Shown here piece by piece: positions 33,810 to 42,480 of a stretch of DNA of 64,000 nt. Location: assembly GCF_036325985.1 (NCBI RefSeq), contig NZ_JAUHLI010000017.1, positions 1-64,000 of the forward strand, read 5' to 3'. Numbering within the stretch: position 1 is the stretch's first letter; the number at the start of each line of letters is the position of its first letter. This stretch comes from Alkalimonas cellulosilytica. Lineage in GTDB: Bacteria; Pseudomonadota; Gammaproteobacteria; Enterobacterales; Alteromonadaceae. The notes under the pieces were generated by a model. The model searched no databases. It was not told the DNA's origin and worked only from the letters and a program-made list of their open reading frames with translations. Position numbers and translations under genes: made by a program.

Positions 33810-34496
33810 ATGAATGCACTGAACCGTTTTACCGATATCATCAATGCCAATCTGCACGCCCTGCTGGATAAAGCCGAGCAGCCGGAGAAAATGCTGCGTT
33901 TGCTGGTACAGCAAATGGAAGACTCTTTGGCCGAATTGCGTACCCTGGCTGCTGAACACATTGCGGCTCGCAAACAGTTGCAACGCCAGCTGCAGCATCT
34001 GGATGCATCGGTGATGGACTGGCAGCAAAAAGCCGAGCGGGCATTAGCGCACGGTAAAGAAGATTTAGCCCGGGCTGCGCTGGCTGAGCGGTTGGCTGCT
34101 GAAACAAAGCGCAGCAGCGTGCAGCAGGAAGAAACGCAAAGTCAGTCGCGGCTGGCCGATATTGAAGGCGATATCAGCCGTTTGCAAAGCAAGCTCAATG
34201 AAGCGCGGCAGCGTTATCAGCAAACACAACGCCGGGCAGATTGCACTGAGGTGCGGTTGCAGGTGCAAAGCAAGCAGCATCAACACAAAGTCACCGAGGC
34301 CCTGCATAAGTTCGAGCGTTACGAGCAAAAAATCGATGGTCTGGAAGCCCAGCTGGAAGCGATGGATCTGGGGCGTTCAGCCAGCAGCACGTCGTTGAAA
34401 CAACAATTTCAGAGCCTGGAGCAGCAAGAGGCCATTGAGCAGGCGCTGGCGGCACTGAAACAAAAACAGCCGCATAAGGAGACAAGCCATGCGTAA
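33810..34496 (+). CDS. pspA: Phage shock protein A
   Basis: 228 residues, almost wholly coiled coil, with the PspA/IM30 N-terminus ('MNALNRFTDIINANLHALLD', 'EQPEKMLRLLVQQMEDSLAE'). It binds stressed inner membrane, forms ESCRT-III-like assemblies and in enterobacteria inhibits PspF. It has a sigma-54 promoter and a good ribosome site (AAAAGGAAAA). No pspB, pspC or pspF is adjacent. Instead, its end overlaps by eight bases a 105-residue hydrophobic protein, so this is a reduced or variant psp operon. Confidence 0.9.
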   Translation: MNALNRFTDIINANLHALLDKAEQPEKMLRLLVQQMEDSLAELRTLAAEHIAARKQLQRQLQHLDASVMDWQQKAERALAHGKEDLARAALAERLAAETKRSSVQQEETQSQSRLADIEGDISRLQSKLNEARQRYQQTQRRADCTEVRLQVQSKQHQHKVTEALHKFERYEQKIDGLEAQLEAMDLGRSASSTSLKQQFQSLEQQEAIEQALAALKQKQPHKETSHA

Positions 34497-34806
34497 TGTA
34501 TTGATTGCTTTTGCGCTGCTGGTGGCGATTGTCTGGCTTGGGCCAGCACTGCTGGCCTTTGTAGGCGCTCTTCTGGTAGGCGGTGTGGTGATGATTTTTG
34601 ATGTGTTGATCGCTGCTGTAGTGGTGCTCTGTCTGGCCGGCCTCGCTTACTTACTGGGTACTGTGCTGCTGAACAGCCTGCTGCTTGGCGTAGTGTTGGC
34701 AGGAATCGTGCTGCTGGTAGTAGGCTTTAGTGTCCTTTGGCCTTTGTTACTGCTGCTGGCATTGGTGTGGTTGGTAAGCAGCCGCTCTCCACGCCGTTTG
34801 GCTTGA
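34489..34806 (+). CDS. Hydrophobic membrane protein of the psp operon
   Basis: 105 residues, nearly all hydrophobic, with three to four membrane helices and a basic end ('SSRSPRRLA'). It overlaps pspA by eight bases, with AAGGAG within the pspA end, so it is co-expressed from the sigma-54 promoter. It does not look like PspB (short, leucine-zipper) or PspC (PspC domain). It may be a membrane anchor or effector for PspA; no family is recognised. Confidence 0.7.
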   Translation: MRNVLIAFALLVAIVWLGPALLAFVGALLVGGVVMIFDVLIAAVVVLCLAGLAYLLGTVLLNSLLLGVVLAGIVLLVVGFSVLWPLLLLLALVWLVSSRSPRRLA

Positions 34807-34816
34807 TCCCCCCTGC

Positions 34817-34848
34817 AGACCAGCCATCGTGCTGGTCTGACTCTTTTT
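34817..34848 (+). terminator. Intrinsic terminator after psp operon
   Basis: AGACCAGC and GCTGGTCT form an eight-base stem around CATCGT, followed by GACTCTTTTT. Confidence 0.75.
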
Positions 34849-35003
34849 AGTCGTATCCGCTGATCTAGAGGCGACTTAGGTATATACTGGTTGCCAACAG
34901 CACCGACAGAGTGACTGTATTTTGATGAGTGGCACATTACACTCACCTGCAAGACAATGTCAGCGACCTCAAGCAACCGAATCGATAGCAATGAGGATTG
35001 AGA

Positions 35004-35375
35004 ATGCGACTCAAAACATTTGTGTGCACCGTACTACTAAGCTTATCTACAGCGGCGATGGCCCACTCCGATCGCCCCGATCATTTTGAAGGTTTACCAG
35101 CCAATACGCTGACTGAAGCCGTGCAAAATTTTTCTGCCTACAATGCCAAGCTGGCAGCGCTGGTGGCGCAGGACACCCTGACCCCGCATCAGCTGCACGA
35201 AGTGCATCAACTGACCTACACCCTGGAAAATGCGCTGGAGAAAATGCGCGCCGAGTTGGCAGAGCTTGCCGAGGTGCTGGAGGAAGTGCATGTCGCGTCC
35301 GAGTACAGCGATGCCGCTAAGGTGAAAGCCCGGGGGCAGGTTTACTTAGACACAGCACGTAAGCTGGTGCCTTAA
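35004..35375 (+). CDS. Exported DUF6746-like protein
   Basis: 123 residues from ATG 35004, preceded by GAGGA; a TTG two codons upstream is less likely. A signal peptide ends 'STAAMAHSD'. The mature part is helical: 'RPDHFEGLPANTLTEAVQNF', 'LHEVHQLTYTLENALEKM', 'LEEVHVASEYSDAAKVKARG'. I associate this pattern with the DUF6746 family of small periplasmic proteins in gammaproteobacteria; the name is from memory. The function is unknown. It is a single gene, convergent with yheU over a hairpin. Confidence 0.7.
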   Translation: MRLKTFVCTVLLSLSTAAMAHSDRPDHFEGLPANTLTEAVQNFSAYNAKLAALVAQDTLTPHQLHEVHQLTYTLENALEKMRAELAELAEVLEEVHVASEYSDAAKVKARGQVYLDTARKLVP

Positions 35376-35387
35376 TCACAGTCATCA

Positions 35388-35416
35388 CAGTAAGAGCAGC
35401 TCAGCTGCCCTTACTG
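35388..35416. terminator. Convergent hairpin between DUF6746-like gene and yheU
   Basis: CAGTAAG-a-GCAGC pairs with GCTGC-c-CTTACTG around TCA, a 12-pair stem with one mismatch. It overlaps the yheU stop codon. T runs are short. Confidence 0.55.
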
Positions 35417-35632
35417 CTCGTTAAACTGCTGTTTCGACATCAGATTGACGGTTTCATGCAGTTCAGAAAACACCAGTACGACTTCACCGGACTGCAGTTG
35501 TGCTCGGACCTGAGCTACTTTTTGCGCTAGCGATATTTCCTGCTCGCCATAGTCTGTGCCCTCACGCAATACATAGTATTCGATCAAATTGTTCAGCGTC
35601 TCTGCCTCAAGCTGTTGCCAGGGAATAATCAC
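35411..35632 (-). CDS. yheU: YheU family protein
   Basis: 73 residues from GTG 35632, beginning 'IIPWQQLEAETLNNLIEYYV' and continuing 'LREGTDYGEQEISLAQKVAQ', the conserved YheU pattern. It is a small acidic cytoplasmic protein of unknown function. Its start overlaps the stop of the yheT-like gene (GTGA), reproducing the yheT-yheU order of E. coli. Confidence 0.88.
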   Translation of the reverse strand: MIIPWQQLEAETLNNLIEYYVLREGTDYGEQEISLAQKVAQVRAQLQSGEVVLVFSELHETVNLMSKQQFNEQ

Positions 35633-36654
35633 TGCTTCAGTACCTCTTGGAAAAATAGCGGGATCCGCTGGTTCAGCCAGAACACCGGCTTCAATGGGTT
35701 GCGGCCACTGACAAAGCCAACATGGCCGCCTGAAGGCCAGGCTTCATGAAGCACCAGCTCCGGTAGCTCTGCCTGGTTTGGCACCACGTCAGGAGCAAGA
35801 AAAGGATCGTCTGCGGCATGGATAATCAGGCTGGGCACCCGGATTGCGGGTAAAAACTGCCGGCCACTGGCGCGCTGATAGTAATCGGCGGCATTTAAAA
35901 AACCATGCAAGGGTGCGGTAAAGCCATCGTCGAAGGCTTCAATGCTGCGCATACGCTGTACGGTCTGGTGCGAAAGTGGAATAGGGAAGTCGGCAAAGCG
36001 TTGCAGCTTTTGCAGCGCGCTTTGTTTCAGCTGGCGCAGCAGGTAGCGCTGATACAGCTTGCTAAAACCCTGATTGATGCGTTTGGCGCTACTGGCGAGT
36101 GCCAGTGGGGCACAGACTGCCACAGCAGCACGCAACGGATTTTGCTGGTGCTGCTCACCGCAGTATTTCATCAGTACATTGCCACCCAGCGAAAAGCCTA
36201 CGGCCAGCAGCTGAGTGCCAGGGTAGCGTTGCTGCAAAAGTTGCAGCACGAAACGCAGATCTTCGGTCTCGCCGGAGTGGTAAGCACGGGGTAATTGATT
36301 GGGCCGGCTGCCACAACCACGGAAGTGCATCAGCACCACAGGCCAATCCAGCTGCTGAAAAGCAGCAAACATGCCCTGTACATAATGGCTGTGCCGGTTA
36401 CCGGCCAGGCCATGCAGCAGCACCACCAAGGGCCCCTGGTAATCGGCGTTCAGGCTTTGACTCCAGCACAGCTCCAACTCATCGCCATCCGCCAGCGGCA
36501 GCCACTCAGTGGTTAAACTGCCTTGATAGCGTGGATGCAGGTATTTGGCTGCCAGTGTTTGTAAATGGCCGCCTGGTAGCCACCAGGCAGGCCGGAAGGT
36601 AGGGCGTCGCAAGTCAGGGAGCCTTGTTTTGTCATTGATGATGTTCTGCAACAA
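35629..36654 (-). CDS. yheT: YheT family alpha/beta hydrolase
   Basis: 341 residues if translation starts at TTG 36654 (AGG six bases upstream); the frame is open to a TTG at 36723, so the start is uncertain. The family signature 'RPAWWLPGGHLQTLAAKY' is near the N-terminus, followed by 'LVVLLHGLAGNRHSHYVQGM' (oxyanion region), the nucleophile Ser in 'LLAVGFSLGGNVLMKYCG', Asp in 'IHAADDPFLAPDVVP' and His in 'WPSGGHVGFVSG'. YheT-like hydrolases act on unidentified esters. It overlaps yheU by four bases. Confidence 0.88.
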   Translation of the reverse strand: MLQNIINDKTRLPDLRRPTFRPAWWLPGGHLQTLAAKYLHPRYQGSLTTEWLPLADGDELELCWSQSLNADYQGPLVVLLHGLAGNRHSHYVQGMFAAFQQLDWPVVLMHFRGCGSRPNQLPRAYHSGETEDLRFVLQLLQQRYPGTQLLAVGFSLGGNVLMKYCGEQHQQNPLRAAVAVCAPLALASSAKRINQGFSKLYQRYLLRQLKQSALQKLQRFADFPIPLSHQTVQRMRSIEAFDDGFTAPLHGFLNAADYYQRASGRQFLPAIRVPSLIIHAADDPFLAPDVVPNQAELPELVLHEAWPSGGHVGFVSGRNPLKPVFWLNQRIPLFFQEVLKQ

Positions 36655-36776
36655 AGTGTACCTGTTTTTACCGGGAAACTCTCGGCAGATTGCTATCACT
36701 CTTAATTTACATTTGTTGTTCAATTGGCCTGTTTTTTGTTGTATGGTTGCGGTGTCAAATCAAAGGAGTGTTGAGT

Positions 36777-37349
36777 ATGCGACGACGTGTGATGTTAACA
36801 ATGGCATTTCTCGGGGCTGGATTATTTTCTACAGCGGCAATGGCCAGCGAGCCAGACAACAGCCATCGAATTGGGGCGAATTTCTTTTGGGGCTCTACCA
36901 AGGTCGTCGATCCTGAATCGGAACGGGAGCAAAACTTTTCAGATTTTAATGGTTACAACCTGTTTTATCGTTACCAATGGGATCCTCAATATGGTGTTGA
37001 ACTGGCCTACCGTCAGGGCTCAATGGGCATTGGAAGTGTGGCCTCTAACATTTTTATTGGTGAGCTGGAAGACATCGATTACCGCGCCATCAGCATCAGT
37101 GGATATGCCGGCTACCCGGTAACGCAACAGCAGCAGCTCTACGCAAAGCTAGGTCTTAGCCAAAATCGGGTGGCGATGCAGTATCGCACTCGTCGCTTTA
37201 GTGAAACTGAGGTTGGCGTCATTGGTGCAGTTGGCTGGCAGTATCAGTTTACCAATGGGCTGGGCGTTCAAACTGAAGCCAGCTATAGCTCTGGTAAAAC
37301 CTTTAAATCCTTTGGTTCTTTGCTGTTTGGTCTGAATTACCGCTTTTAA
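36777..37349 (+). CDS. Outer membrane beta-barrel protein
   Basis: 190 residues from ATG 36777, preceded by AAGGAG at eight bases; a longer frame starting at 36690 lacks a signal peptide. Residues 1-25 form a signal peptide ending 'STAAMASEP'. The rest alternates hydrophobic and polar residues as in an eight-stranded OmpA-like or OmpW-like barrel, with 'RIGANFFWGS', 'GYNLFYRYQWDPQYGVELAY' and a final aromatic strand 'SLLFGLNYRF'. No function can be given. It is convergent with the solute-binding protein gene nine bases away. Confidence 0.75.
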   Translation: MRRRVMLTMAFLGAGLFSTAAMASEPDNSHRIGANFFWGSTKVVDPESEREQNFSDFNGYNLFYRYQWDPQYGVELAYRQGSMGIGSVASNIFIGELEDIDYRAISISGYAGYPVTQQQQLYAKLGLSQNRVAMQYRTRRFSETEVGVIGAVGWQYQFTNGLGVQTEASYSSGKTFKSFGSLLFGLNYRF

Positions 37350-37357
37350 GCCTGACA

Positions 37358-38101
37358 TTACTGGTGAGTATACTGCTCGATCAGGGCTTGAATCACGCCC
37401 TGAACGCGCAGCAGTTCCAGCTCTTGTTGCAGCCTTGCGGTCAACTCAGCTGGAAAGTCGGGGTGCAGTGCCAGATAGTTGTCGCCTACATTGCGCAACT
37501 TAAATAAGGCCTCTGCACTGTCCTCCGGTGCACCGTACTGTTGCAGCCAGCTGCGGACTGAGCGGGGCGAGCCAACCAATAAATCGACCCGCTTGGCCAG
37601 AAACAAGGGGACCGGCTCCGGCTTGGTGGTAAAGTCCAGCATATTGACGCCATACTCAAAGCCATGGCGTTTGAAATAGCTTTCGTACACATCGCCACGC
37701 GCTACCGCCAGCCGGTAGGCTTTGGCCTCTTCCAGGTTGGTCGGGTTGACGTCGCTGCGCCCTTTCAGGCGAAATAAATAACCCCAATCCGAGGCAATAG
37801 GCCCTACCCACTGAAACAGCGACTCACGCTCTTCCGTGCGGGAGGTAGAGAATACACCGCTGTAGGGTTGCTGCTGAGCATTATCAAAGGCCCGGCGCCA
37901 TGGCAACAGTTCAATCCGGCAACTTAGCTCAGCGCGCTGGCACAATAAACGCATCAATTCGACATTGATCCCATCCACGGTATCGCCATGCAGATAGCTG
38001 TAGGGTGGCAGATGCTCGGTATAGAGTCTGATTTCTTTGGCTGCAGGCTCTGCTGCCCCAAGGGCACTGCTAAAACAAGCTACAAACAACCACCAACGCA
38101 T
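37358..38101 (-). CDS. Periplasmic solute-binding protein (family 3-like)
   Basis: 247 residues from ATG 38101, preceded by AAGGAG; a signal peptide ends near 'SSALGAAEPA'. The fold pattern 'IRLYTEHLPPYSYLHGDTVD' and 'GINVELMRLLCQRAELSCRI' matches amino-acid-type solute-binding proteins (SBP_bac_3), as does 'VGDNYLALHPDFPAELTARL'. No permease or ATPase gene is adjacent, so it is probably an orphan receptor of the kind that feeds sensors rather than a transporter. A similar lipoprotein version lies at 55160. Confidence 0.8.
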   Translation of the reverse strand: MRWWLFVACFSSALGAAEPAAKEIRLYTEHLPPYSYLHGDTVDGINVELMRLLCQRAELSCRIELLPWRRAFDNAQQQPYSGVFSTSRTEERESLFQWVGPIASDWGYLFRLKGRSDVNPTNLEEAKAYRLAVARGDVYESYFKRHGFEYGVNMLDFTTKPEPVPLFLAKRVDLLVGSPRSVRSWLQQYGAPEDSAEALFKLRNVGDNYLALHPDFPAELTARLQQELELLRVQGVIQALIEQYTHQ

Positions 38102-38210
38102 CGCTTTTCTCCTTGGTACCTTGTTAACCAGCATACAGCACTGCGCTGTTCTTCAGCAAGGGACAAGCAGGATTCGCTCTGGCATGAAAATGGCGTTAAG
38201 ATGAAAGAAA

Positions 38211-38753
38211 ATGAGCAAAAGAGCAGATTACCTGATGAAACGCAGAGCCTTTTTAAGCCTTGCCGTTGCAACACCTGTAGTGCTTTGGACTGGTGTGCAT
38301 GTTGGGTCTATGCTGCGGCGACCGTCTTTGTTGGCTTTAACCAATCAGTTGGAGCGCTTACCGTTAGCGCAATTACATACACTGGGGGACTGGGGAGTGA
38401 GTGAAATTTTCCAGCACTGTGCCCAAAGTGTCCGGTATTCGCGGATTGGCTATCCGGAGCAGCGTTCCCGGCTGTTTCAACTGACCATTGGAGCAACAGC
38501 TCTGGCAGCCTTTAGTACCGCCGGTAAGATGCAGCACCCGTTGAATGAGCCCTTACCCGGTGCTCCCGCCCTGCGCGCCAGTGTACCTGTGGATGTCGCC
38601 CAGGCCGAGCTGATTTCAGAGCTGGAGCAGTTTATGCGCTGGCAGGGGCGGCTGGCCCCGCACTTTGCCTATGGCCGTTTAAGTAAGGCGCAGTATTACA
38701 ATGCGCATTGGCTGCACCTGCAGGATCACCTGCAGGAAATCGTATTGGTCTAG
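38211..38753 (+). CDS. DUF1569 (DinB-like) domain protein with export-like N-terminus
   Basis: 180 residues from ATG 38211; an ATG at 38235 ('MKRRAFLSLAVATPVVLW') is an alternative and gives a more typical Tat-like signal. The C-terminal region 'ASVPVDVAQAELISELEQFM', then 'GRLAPHFAYGRLSKAQYYNA' and 'HWLHLQDHLQEI' matches DUF1569, a helical DinB-like metal-binding family. The function is unknown; in context it is single and convergent with a methyltransferase-like gene. Confidence 0.7.
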   Translation: MSKRADYLMKRRAFLSLAVATPVVLWTGVHVGSMLRRPSLLALTNQLERLPLAQLHTLGDWGVSEIFQHCAQSVRYSRIGYPEQRSRLFQLTIGATALAAFSTAGKMQHPLNEPLPGAPALRASVPVDVAQAELISELEQFMRWQGRLAPHFAYGRLSKAQYYNAHWLHLQDHLQEIVLV

Positions 38754-38770
38754 AAACTGGCTCTGCCTGG

Positions 38771-39217
38771 CTACAACCAGCGCCGGGTTTGCTGGCAGTA
38801 GTGCAGCCAGTCGTCACCAAAGGTTTTGGCCAGCGCCCGCTCTTCCGGCACAATTTGCCAATAATGCAGCCAGAGTACAAACAGCGGTAGCCACAGAAAT
38901 CCACTTAAGCTATGCAGCCAGAAGCAAAGTGCTAGCAGCAGCAACAAAAAGCCCAGATACATCGGGTTGCGGCTAAACTCGAATAAACCTCCCGTCACCA
39001 GCTTTGCGGTGCGCTCCGGGTAGCGCGGGTCGACCGTAGTGTTTGCCCGGCGGAACTGCCAAAACGCCCAGCCACAGAAAATAGTTCCATCCAGCATCAG
39101 CAAGACTGCCAGTAACTGACTGAACCACAGCGGCCAGGGCGCAGGCCAACTGGCTGTGAGCCATATCAGTCCGGCAAAGATCACAAACAGCAGCAGTGGA
39201 GGAACTTTCTTTTCCAT
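38771..39217 (-). CDS. Isoprenylcysteine carboxyl methyltransferase-like membrane protein
   Basis: 148 residues from ATG 39217, the last ATG before the first membrane helix; the ribosome site is weak and a longer frame extends to 39358. There are four to five membrane helices. The C-terminal half has the ICMT/PEMT pattern: 'RANTTVDPRYPERTAKLVTG', 'GLFEFSRNPMYLGFLLLLLA' and 'IVPEERALAKTFGDDWLHYC'. The family methylates membrane-associated small molecules or isoprenoids with SAM. The bacterial substrate is unknown. Confidence 0.82.
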   Translation of the reverse strand: MEKKVPPLLLFVIFAGLIWLTASWPAPWPLWFSQLLAVLLMLDGTIFCGWAFWQFRRANTTVDPRYPERTAKLVTGGLFEFSRNPMYLGFLLLLLALCFWLHSLSGFLWLPLFVLWLHYWQIVPEERALAKTFGDDWLHYCQQTRRWL

Positions 39218-39425
39218 AGCAGGGGCACCTGATTTTTTGCTAAACATAGCAAGTCTGGTCTTACTCCCGTCAAATAATAGCGTGCAGAGCAGTCTTTGCA
39301 GGCACAGACCAAACTGATCCGCCTTGTTATCGGAGCCTGAAACCGGTAACTTAGCCACACTTTACCGTGGCTTTGCTGCAATTATCTGCAAAGTCTGTTG
39401 AAAATGACAACAACAAGACGATTTC

Positions 39426-41036
39426 ATGGCAGCATCCAACTCTTACTCTGCCGCCACCTTGCGTGGCGATCTCTTTGGTGGCCTTACTGCTGGTATTGTG
39501 GCTCTGCCATTAGCGCTGGCTTTTGGCGTGGCGTCCGGTGCCGGAGCAGCGGCTGGTTTGTATGGGGCCATTGCGCTGGGCTTAGTGGCTGCGCTGTTTG
39601 GTGGCACCCGGGTACAGATTTCCGGCCCAACCGGCCCGATGACGGTGGTGTTTGCCTCGGCTATTGCGGCTTTAGGTGGCAGCTTTCAAATGGCGCTGGC
39701 GGTGGTGCTGGTGGGTGGGGTGCTGCAAATTGCGCTGGGTTTGCTCAAAGTAGGCGGCCTGGTGCGCTACATACCTTATCCGGTTATTTCCGGCTTTATG
39801 AGCGGCATTGGGGTGATCATTATTTTGCTGCAACTGGCGCCCTTAATGGGGGCAGCGCCGTCACCCTCGCCGCTGCAAGCCTTGGCAAAATTACCGGATA
39901 CGCTGGCAGAGCTGAACCTGCAGGCTTTAGCACTTGGGCTAATGACCTTCGCCATTGTCTGGTTTACCCCGATGCGCATCAGCCGTTACCTGCCATCGCC
40001 TTTACTGGCGCTTTGTTTGTGTACCCTGGCCGCGGTGCTGCTGGAGTGGCAGGTGCCGGTAATTGGTGATATCCCAACCGGCCTGCCGGAGTTTCATCTG
40101 CCGCAGTTTAGTCTGGCGCAGTGGAGCCTGATTTTCACCTTGGGGCTTACCTTGGCGCTGCTTGGCACCATTGATAGCCTGCTCACTTCGCTGGTGGCGG
40201 ATTCCATCACCCGTACCCGGCATAAACCGAACAAAGAGCTGATAGGGCAGGGGCTTGGCAATATTCTGTGCTCCTTTATCGGTGGCTTGCCGGGGGCTGG
40301 CGCGACCATGCGTACTGTGGTCAATGTCAATGCCGGTGGCCGCACCCGGGTCAGTGGCATGGTCCATGCGCTGTTTTTGCTGGCTTTATTGCTAGGGCTG
40401 GGCCCTTTGGCGGCGCAAATTCCACTGGCGGTGCTGGCTGGTATTTTGGTCAAAGTGGGGCTCGATATCCTCGATTACCGCTTGCTGAAACGCATTTCCG
40501 GTACCCCTAAGCCGGAAGTCATCATTATGCTCAGTGTCTTTGCCCTGACGGTGTTGGTGGATCTGGTGATCGCCGTCGGTGTTGGTGTGGTGCTGGCGAT
40601 GGGCCTGGTGACCTGGCGCATGGCCAAAACGGCGCACATTCATCTGGAAGACGACGAACTGCTGGATGTACCGGATGATCCTAAGCACCCTGGGGTACGG
40701 CTGGTGCGTTTAAGCGGCCCGTTGTTTTTTGGCTCGATGGCCGAGATGCTGGATCGGATGGACAAGGTCGACCAGGTACTGGATACCAAAGACATCGTGC
40801 TGGATTGCCGCGGGGTCGATTACATGGACTTAACGGCGGTATTTGCCATTGAAGACATGCTGCAAAAACTTCAGCACAAAAAGTTGCGGCCCAGGTTACT
40901 GCTGGACGACGAAGCGTTACGCCAGCGTTTGCTGGGGTTGCAAAGTGCTGTCTTTACCGAGCAAACACTCTGTATGTCGGTGGAGCAGGTGCTGGACGGG
41001 TGCTGTACGTCCGATAAAAGGATAAAGCCTTCATGA
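39426..41036 (+). CDS. SulP family inorganic anion transporter with STAS domain
   Basis: 536 residues: about 12-14 membrane helices ('DLFGGLTAGIVALPLALAFG', 'GTRVQISGPTGPMTVVFAS') and a C-terminal STAS domain (about residues 430-530, 'IVLDCRGVDYMDLTAVFAIE'). SulP carriers move sulfate, bicarbonate or other anions; this sequence does not settle which. A carbonic anhydrase partner, often found with the bicarbonate type, is absent. The last codons overlap the next gene (ATGA), a GNAT-SnoaL fusion, so the two are coupled. Confidence 0.92.
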   Translation: MAASNSYSAATLRGDLFGGLTAGIVALPLALAFGVASGAGAAAGLYGAIALGLVAALFGGTRVQISGPTGPMTVVFASAIAALGGSFQMALAVVLVGGVLQIALGLLKVGGLVRYIPYPVISGFMSGIGVIIILLQLAPLMGAAPSPSPLQALAKLPDTLAELNLQALALGLMTFAIVWFTPMRISRYLPSPLLALCLCTLAAVLLEWQVPVIGDIPTGLPEFHLPQFSLAQWSLIFTLGLTLALLGTIDSLLTSLVADSITRTRHKPNKELIGQGLGNILCSFIGGLPGAGATMRTVVNVNAGGRTRVSGMVHALFLLALLLGLGPLAAQIPLAVLAGILVKVGLDILDYRLLKRISGTPKPEVIIMLSVFALTVLVDLVIAVGVGVVLAMGLVTWRMAKTAHIHLEDDELLDVPDDPKHPGVRLVRLSGPLFFGSMAEMLDRMDKVDQVLDTKDIVLDCRGVDYMDLTAVFAIEDMLQKLQHKKLRPRLLLDDEALRQRLLGLQSAVFTEQTLCMSVEQVLDGCCTSDKRIKPS

Positions 41037-41836
41037 TCACCATTCAGCTGGATCCGCTCGAATCCACCGCCGTTATCGAGCTGCTGCAGGGCCATCTGGC
41101 CGATATGTACGCCACCTCGCCGCCCGAGAGTGTGCATGCATTGGACTTAAGCAAATTAAAAGCACCGGCTATCCGCTTTTGGACCGCCTGGGAAAACGAT
41201 GTATTGCTGGGTTGTGTCGCACTAAAGCAGCACAGTGCCAGCATGGGCGAGATTAAATCGATGCGGACCGATCCTGCCGTCAGGGGCAAAGGCATTGGCC
41301 GGGCTTTGCTGCAGCATGTGCTGGCCGAAGCTGCGGCCAGCGGCATTACCGATCTCTATCTGGAAACCGGCTCGATGGATTTTTTCAAGCCAGCCCGAAG
41401 CTTGTACCAAAGCGCCGGCTTTATGTTTTGCGGCCCTTTTGCCGATTACCAGGACGATGAGAACAGCTGCTTTATGCACAAAAACCTGCAGGTGGCCGCA
41501 GATATAGCCGAGCCGGTGCAGTGCCAGCTCGATGCCTACAATGCCAAAGATTTAGCGGCATTTTGCCGCTGCTATCACCCGGATATCGCCATTTACCGCA
41601 TGCCGGCAAGCTCCCCTGCACTGCAGGGCCTAGACGCACTGCGGCAGTTCTATGCCACCGAGCGTTTTACCTTACCAGCGCTACGCGCCGAAGTGCTCAG
41701 TCGGATGGTGGTCGGCAATAAGGTGATTGATCACGAGCGGGTCTATGGCCTAAGCGAGACACCATCCGAAGTGGCGGTGGTGTACGAAGTTGACGCTGGC
41801 CGGATAAAAAACGCCTGGTTTTATTCCTCACGCTAA
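41033..41836 (+). CDS. GNAT acetyltransferase fused to SnoaL/NTF2-like domain
   Basis: 267 residues. Residues 1-155 are a GNAT domain with the acetyl-CoA loop 'RTDPAVRGKGIGRALLQHVL' and 'LYLETGSMDFFKPARSLYQS', then 'AGFMFCGPF', typical of the YsnE-type. Residues 160-267 are an NTF2-like fold of the SnoaL group ('AYNAKDLAAFCRCYHPDIAI', 'GLDALRQFYATERF'). The fusion is unusual to my knowledge. The GNAT half alone would acetylate a small amine; the second half may bind the substrate. It overlaps the SulP gene by four bases. Confidence 0.82.
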   Translation: MITIQLDPLESTAVIELLQGHLADMYATSPPESVHALDLSKLKAPAIRFWTAWENDVLLGCVALKQHSASMGEIKSMRTDPAVRGKGIGRALLQHVLAEAAASGITDLYLETGSMDFFKPARSLYQSAGFMFCGPFADYQDDENSCFMHKNLQVAADIAEPVQCQLDAYNAKDLAAFCRCYHPDIAIYRMPASSPALQGLDALRQFYATERFTLPALRAEVLSRMVVGNKVIDHERVYGLSETPSEVAVVYEVDAGRIKNAWFYSSR

Positions 41837-41892
41837 ATCCTGTTGGCCCCCGGCGACGTATTGCCTCTGTAGGATGACGGTGAGGGCTTGGC

Positions 41893-42438
41893 GTGAAACT
41901 CTGGATTCTCATACTTTTGTTGCCATTTAGCCTGTCGGCGGATGAGCGGGCATGGCAAGCCTGGCGTGATGGCAACGCCGTTTTAATCATGCGCCATGCG
42001 TTAGCACCAGGTACCGGCGACCCGCCAGGTTTTGTACTGCAAGACTGCAGCACTCAGCGTAATTTAAATGCGCGGGGGCGGCAGCAGGCCCAGGCCTGGG
42101 GACGTTTTCTGCAGCAAAAAACAGCTGCCGATGTACAGATTTTTAGCAGTGAGTGGTGCCGCTGCCTTGAAACCGGTCAGCTGATGGCGCTGTCTACGGT
42201 TGAGCCCTTGCCACTGCTGAATTCATTCTTTGCCGGCCGTGGTGACAGGCTGGCGCAAACCAGTGCACTGCAAGCCTTTCTGGCGCAGGCACCCTTGAGC
42301 ACTCCCACAGTGCTGATTACGCATCAGGTCAATATCACCGCTCTGACCGGCATTTTCCCTGCTTCCGGCGAAGGCCTGCTGCTGGCCTTACCGTTAACCG
42401 AACCTATTACTGTGCTGGCACGGGTGCAGCCTGAGTGA
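41893..42438 (+). CDS. Exported histidine phosphatase family protein
   Basis: 181 residues from GTG 41893 (the next codons give a signal peptide 'ILILLLPFSLSADE'). The phosphohistidine motif is 'LIMRHALAPGTGDPPGF' (Arg-His-Ala in place of Arg-His-Gly). The second catalytic His is in 'VLITHQVNITALTG'. Arg in 'RNLNARGRQQAQAWGRFL' is the usual phosphate-binding residue, and Glu in 'SSEWCRCLETGQLM' also fits. These enzymes remove phosphate from small molecules or proteins; the substrate is unknown. It ends at the left edge of a low-GC segment. Confidence 0.85.
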   Translation: MKLWILILLLPFSLSADERAWQAWRDGNAVLIMRHALAPGTGDPPGFVLQDCSTQRNLNARGRQQAQAWGRFLQQKTAADVQIFSSEWCRCLETGQLMALSTVEPLPLLNSFFAGRGDRLAQTSALQAFLAQAPLSTPTVLITHQVNITALTGIFPASGEGLLLALPLTEPITVLARVQPE

Positions 42439-42480
42439 TTGGGTATAATAGAAAGTTATCGTCAGTTCTTAATAAGATAC

